The translations under genes and the position numbers were made by a program. From JADHLJ01 sp038118725 (GTDB taxonomy: Bacteria; Pseudomonadota; Alphaproteobacteria; Thalassobaculales; Thalassobaculaceae): a DNA stretch of 7,708 bases. Positions 6,840 through 7,708 of this stretch are shown here, one piece after another; the first letter of the stretch is position 1; each line of letters opens with the position of its first letter. Under the pieces are notes generated by a model, which was given only the letters and a program-made list of their open reading frames with translations, searched no databases and was not told the DNA's origin. Location of the stretch: NCBI GenBank assembly GCA_038118725.1, contig JAYOIK010000129.1:1-7708 (forward strand), in the 5' to 3' direction.

Positions 6840-6846
6840 CCTCCCT
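6840..6846 (-). promoter_or_regulatory. Ribosome binding site of the PhyH-family gene
   Basis: Read on the minus strand, AGGGAGG lies five bases before the ATG at 6834, which fixes the start. No convincing promoter hexamers were identified further upstream. Confidence 0.65.
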
Positions 6847-7015
6847 CGGCGCGTGATCCAGTTCGCCGAGACTACCACCCAGCTGCTCCCCGCGGCAATG
6901 CGAGCCGCCACCGGCGCGGGCTTATCGCCGATCTGATCGACCGGGCCAGGTTCCGGCCCATCCCCACTGCTGTCCGGGAAGAATTCAACGCCGCGCGCGA
7001 CTTTGTGAACCTGTC

Positions 7016-7035
7016 GCCCCAGCGAAAGCTGGGGC
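7016..7035 (+). repeat. GNRA-loop palindromic repeat, copy 1
   Basis: A perfect 8-bp stem (GCCCCAGC / GCTGGGGC) closed by a GAAA tetraloop. The sequence, including the preceding CTGTC, closely resembles the short dispersed palindromic repeats common between genes in Rhodospirillales and other Alphaproteobacteria (general form GTC-CCCxGC-GNRA-GCxGGG). It has no T-tract, so it is not a standard terminator. The function of such repeats is not established. Confidence 0.6.
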
Positions 7036-7136
7036 TCAACTCCGCTTGCCAAAAGCCCCGGCTTGTCCCCGGCGCGACGGAGAGAACAGGCGCGCGGCGG
7101 ATAGGCGGTGGATCCCGAAGAACCGGCCTTTCTCGT

Positions 7137-7156
7137 CGTCCTCGCGCAAGCGGGGA
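7137..7156 (+). repeat. GNRA-loop palindromic repeat, copy 2
   Basis: An 8-bp stem (GTCCTCGC / GCGGGGAC, one T-G wobble pair) with a GCAA tetraloop, in the same orientation as the copy about 120 bp to the left. Stem sequences differ between the copies but stem length and loop class are conserved, as expected for members of a dispersed repeat family. Translated on the minus strand it gives the PRLREDD peptide often found in mis-annotated alphaproteobacterial ORFs. Confidence 0.6.
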
Positions 7157-7337
7157 CCTCCCGGTGGTTGACTTGGCCTCCGCCATCTCCGTCTCTCAGA
7201 GGCCCCCGCGTCCGCGACGGCGACGGCCGCGGGAATGGCGGTTCGAGATATCAAGTCCGAGGCGGGGACCAATGAACAAAAAACCAGGCGATATAGGTAT
7301 CTCATGCCGTAAGACCGAGGTTTTCCCGTACAGCGGT

Positions 7338-7380
7338 GACCCCATCCCCTCTCCGCGAATCCCTGGCGGAGGCCGGGGTC
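7338..7380. other. Larger imperfect hairpin after the membrane-protein gene
   Basis: Two nested complementary pairs form a 43-nt hairpin: outer GACCCC/GGGGTC, inner CTCCGC/GCGGAG, with a 9-nt loop and an asymmetric internal loop. It starts 33 nt downstream of the minus-strand membrane-protein stop at 7414. It could stabilise or help end that transcript, but no T-tract follows on the minus strand, so an intrinsic terminator is not supported. Confidence 0.35.
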
Positions 7381-7413
7381 TGGGGCCGTCGACATATTGG
7401 ACGTCGATCGGCG

Positions 7414-7708
7414 CTATGAGAGCTTGTCTTGACGAAGTCGGTAGGCTTCCAGGATCGCCAATAGGAACAAGGCAAAGCCGCAGAAAACAAGAAACGGGAT
7501 ATTGGGATCGGCGCCGAACTGGATAACCCCCGATGCCCCCCCTGCTTCCACCAATGCGTTCAAGGTCTTTCCGTTCGCGCTGGCAAGCCCGGCGAAGATC
7601 ACGGGCGTCATCAAGCCTCGATAGAAATTACTGGGATTGCGAGACCAAACGATGGCCGCGACACCAATTCCGATCGCCGTGACAACGATAAGCGGCGGCC
7701 AATATTCC
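7414..7708 (-). CDS. Small membrane protein of unknown function, 5' partial
   Basis: The frame is open from the right edge of the window to a TAG at 7414-7416, giving 97 visible residues; the start is outside. Two hydrophobic segments are evident: residues about 4-21 (PLIVVTAIGIGVAAIVW) and about 70-89 (IPFLVFCGFALFLLAILEAY). They are separated by a partly hydrophobic stretch with a Gly/Ala-rich loop. The tail YRLRQDKLS is positively charged and so probably cytoplasmic by the positive-inside rule. Internal TTG/ATG codons at 7609-7614 could be taken for a start, but the frame and the first hydrophobic segment continue upstream, so they probably are not. I do not recognise the family. Low-complexity shadow frames on the plus strand are rejected in its favour because only this frame has sensible membrane-protein composition. 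Confidence 0.6.
   Translation of the reverse strand, partial: EYWPPLIVVTAIGIGVAAIVWSRNPSNFYRGLMTPVIFAGLASANGKTLNALVEAGGASGVIQFGADPNIPFLVFCGFALFLLAILEAYRLRQDKLS

Larger units (their letters stand above)
6835..7413. other. Long intergenic region with hairpin repeats, no convincing gene
   Basis: These 579 bases lie between two minus-strand genes. Open frames exist on both strands, but they are Arg/Pro-rich, mutually overlapping and unlike any known protein. Several are made of the peptides that alphaproteobacterial palindromic repeats give when translated (PRLREDD, RPRASGD, RKLG). The region must hold the promoter of the PhyH-family gene and the 3' end of the membrane-protein transcript, but neither a clear promoter nor a T-tract terminator was seen. 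Two GNRA hairpin repeats and one larger imperfect hairpin are listed separately. A short GGGCC/GGCCC inverted repeat at 6943-6959 is also present. Confidence 0.6.

Noticed and set aside
7036..7395. 119-residue minus-strand open frame
   Set aside because: It includes the PRLREDD peptide typical of translated repeats and has no recognisable domain.
7005..7526. 173-residue plus-strand open frame across the right intergenic region
   Set aside because: It is Arg/Pro-rich, contains translated palindromic repeats (RKLG, RPRASGD), and runs antisense into the membrane-protein gene. No RBS supports it.

Overview
The window looks like chromosome of a GC-rich alphaproteobacterium, probably near the Rhodospirillales. 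The clues are the strong G/C third-position bias, clear AGGGAGG-type ribosome binding sites, and two short GNRA-loop hairpin repeats of the kind scattered through alphaproteobacterial intergenic DNA. The assignment is by eye and is not tied to any genus.

Left part (1-3543, plus strand): a compact four-gene cluster. It holds the C-terminal part of a ferritin-like (VioB-type, PF12902-like) protein, a 211-residue cysteine-rich protein, a multinuclear non-heme iron oxidative enzyme (MNIO, formerly DUF692), and its usual DUF2063 partner. The cysteine-rich protein overlaps the MNIO gene by 14 nt and the MNIO gene overlaps the DUF2063 gene by 4 nt, so these three are almost certainly translated from one message. 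This is the architecture of an MNIO peptide- or protein-modification system (bufferin, methanobactin and related pathways): substrate, iron enzyme, and substrate-presenting partner. Three things set it apart from the best-known bufferin layout: the substrate candidate is long, it has no signal peptide, and a ferritin-like protein lies immediately upstream. The substrate has 11 cysteines, nine of them in a strict C-x5-C register. This is the most interesting part of the window.

Middle part (3844-6834): two catabolic-looking enzymes in convergent orientation. The plus-strand gene encodes an amidohydrolase of the N-acyl-D-amino-acid deacylase (COG3653-like) group. By eye it lacks the two histidines that hold the tight zinc in classical D-aminoacylases. 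The minus-strand gene encodes a phytanoyl-CoA dioxygenase (PhyH)-type Fe(II)/2-oxoglutarate oxygenase with an intact HxD...H triad. A small hairpin with a T-tract lies between them and probably terminates the amidohydrolase transcript.

Right part (6835-7708): about 580 bp without a convincing gene, carrying the GNRA-loop repeats and one larger imperfect hairpin. After it comes the C-terminal end of a small membrane protein on the minus strand that runs off the window edge. No tRNA, rRNA, CRISPR, transposase or attachment site was recognised.
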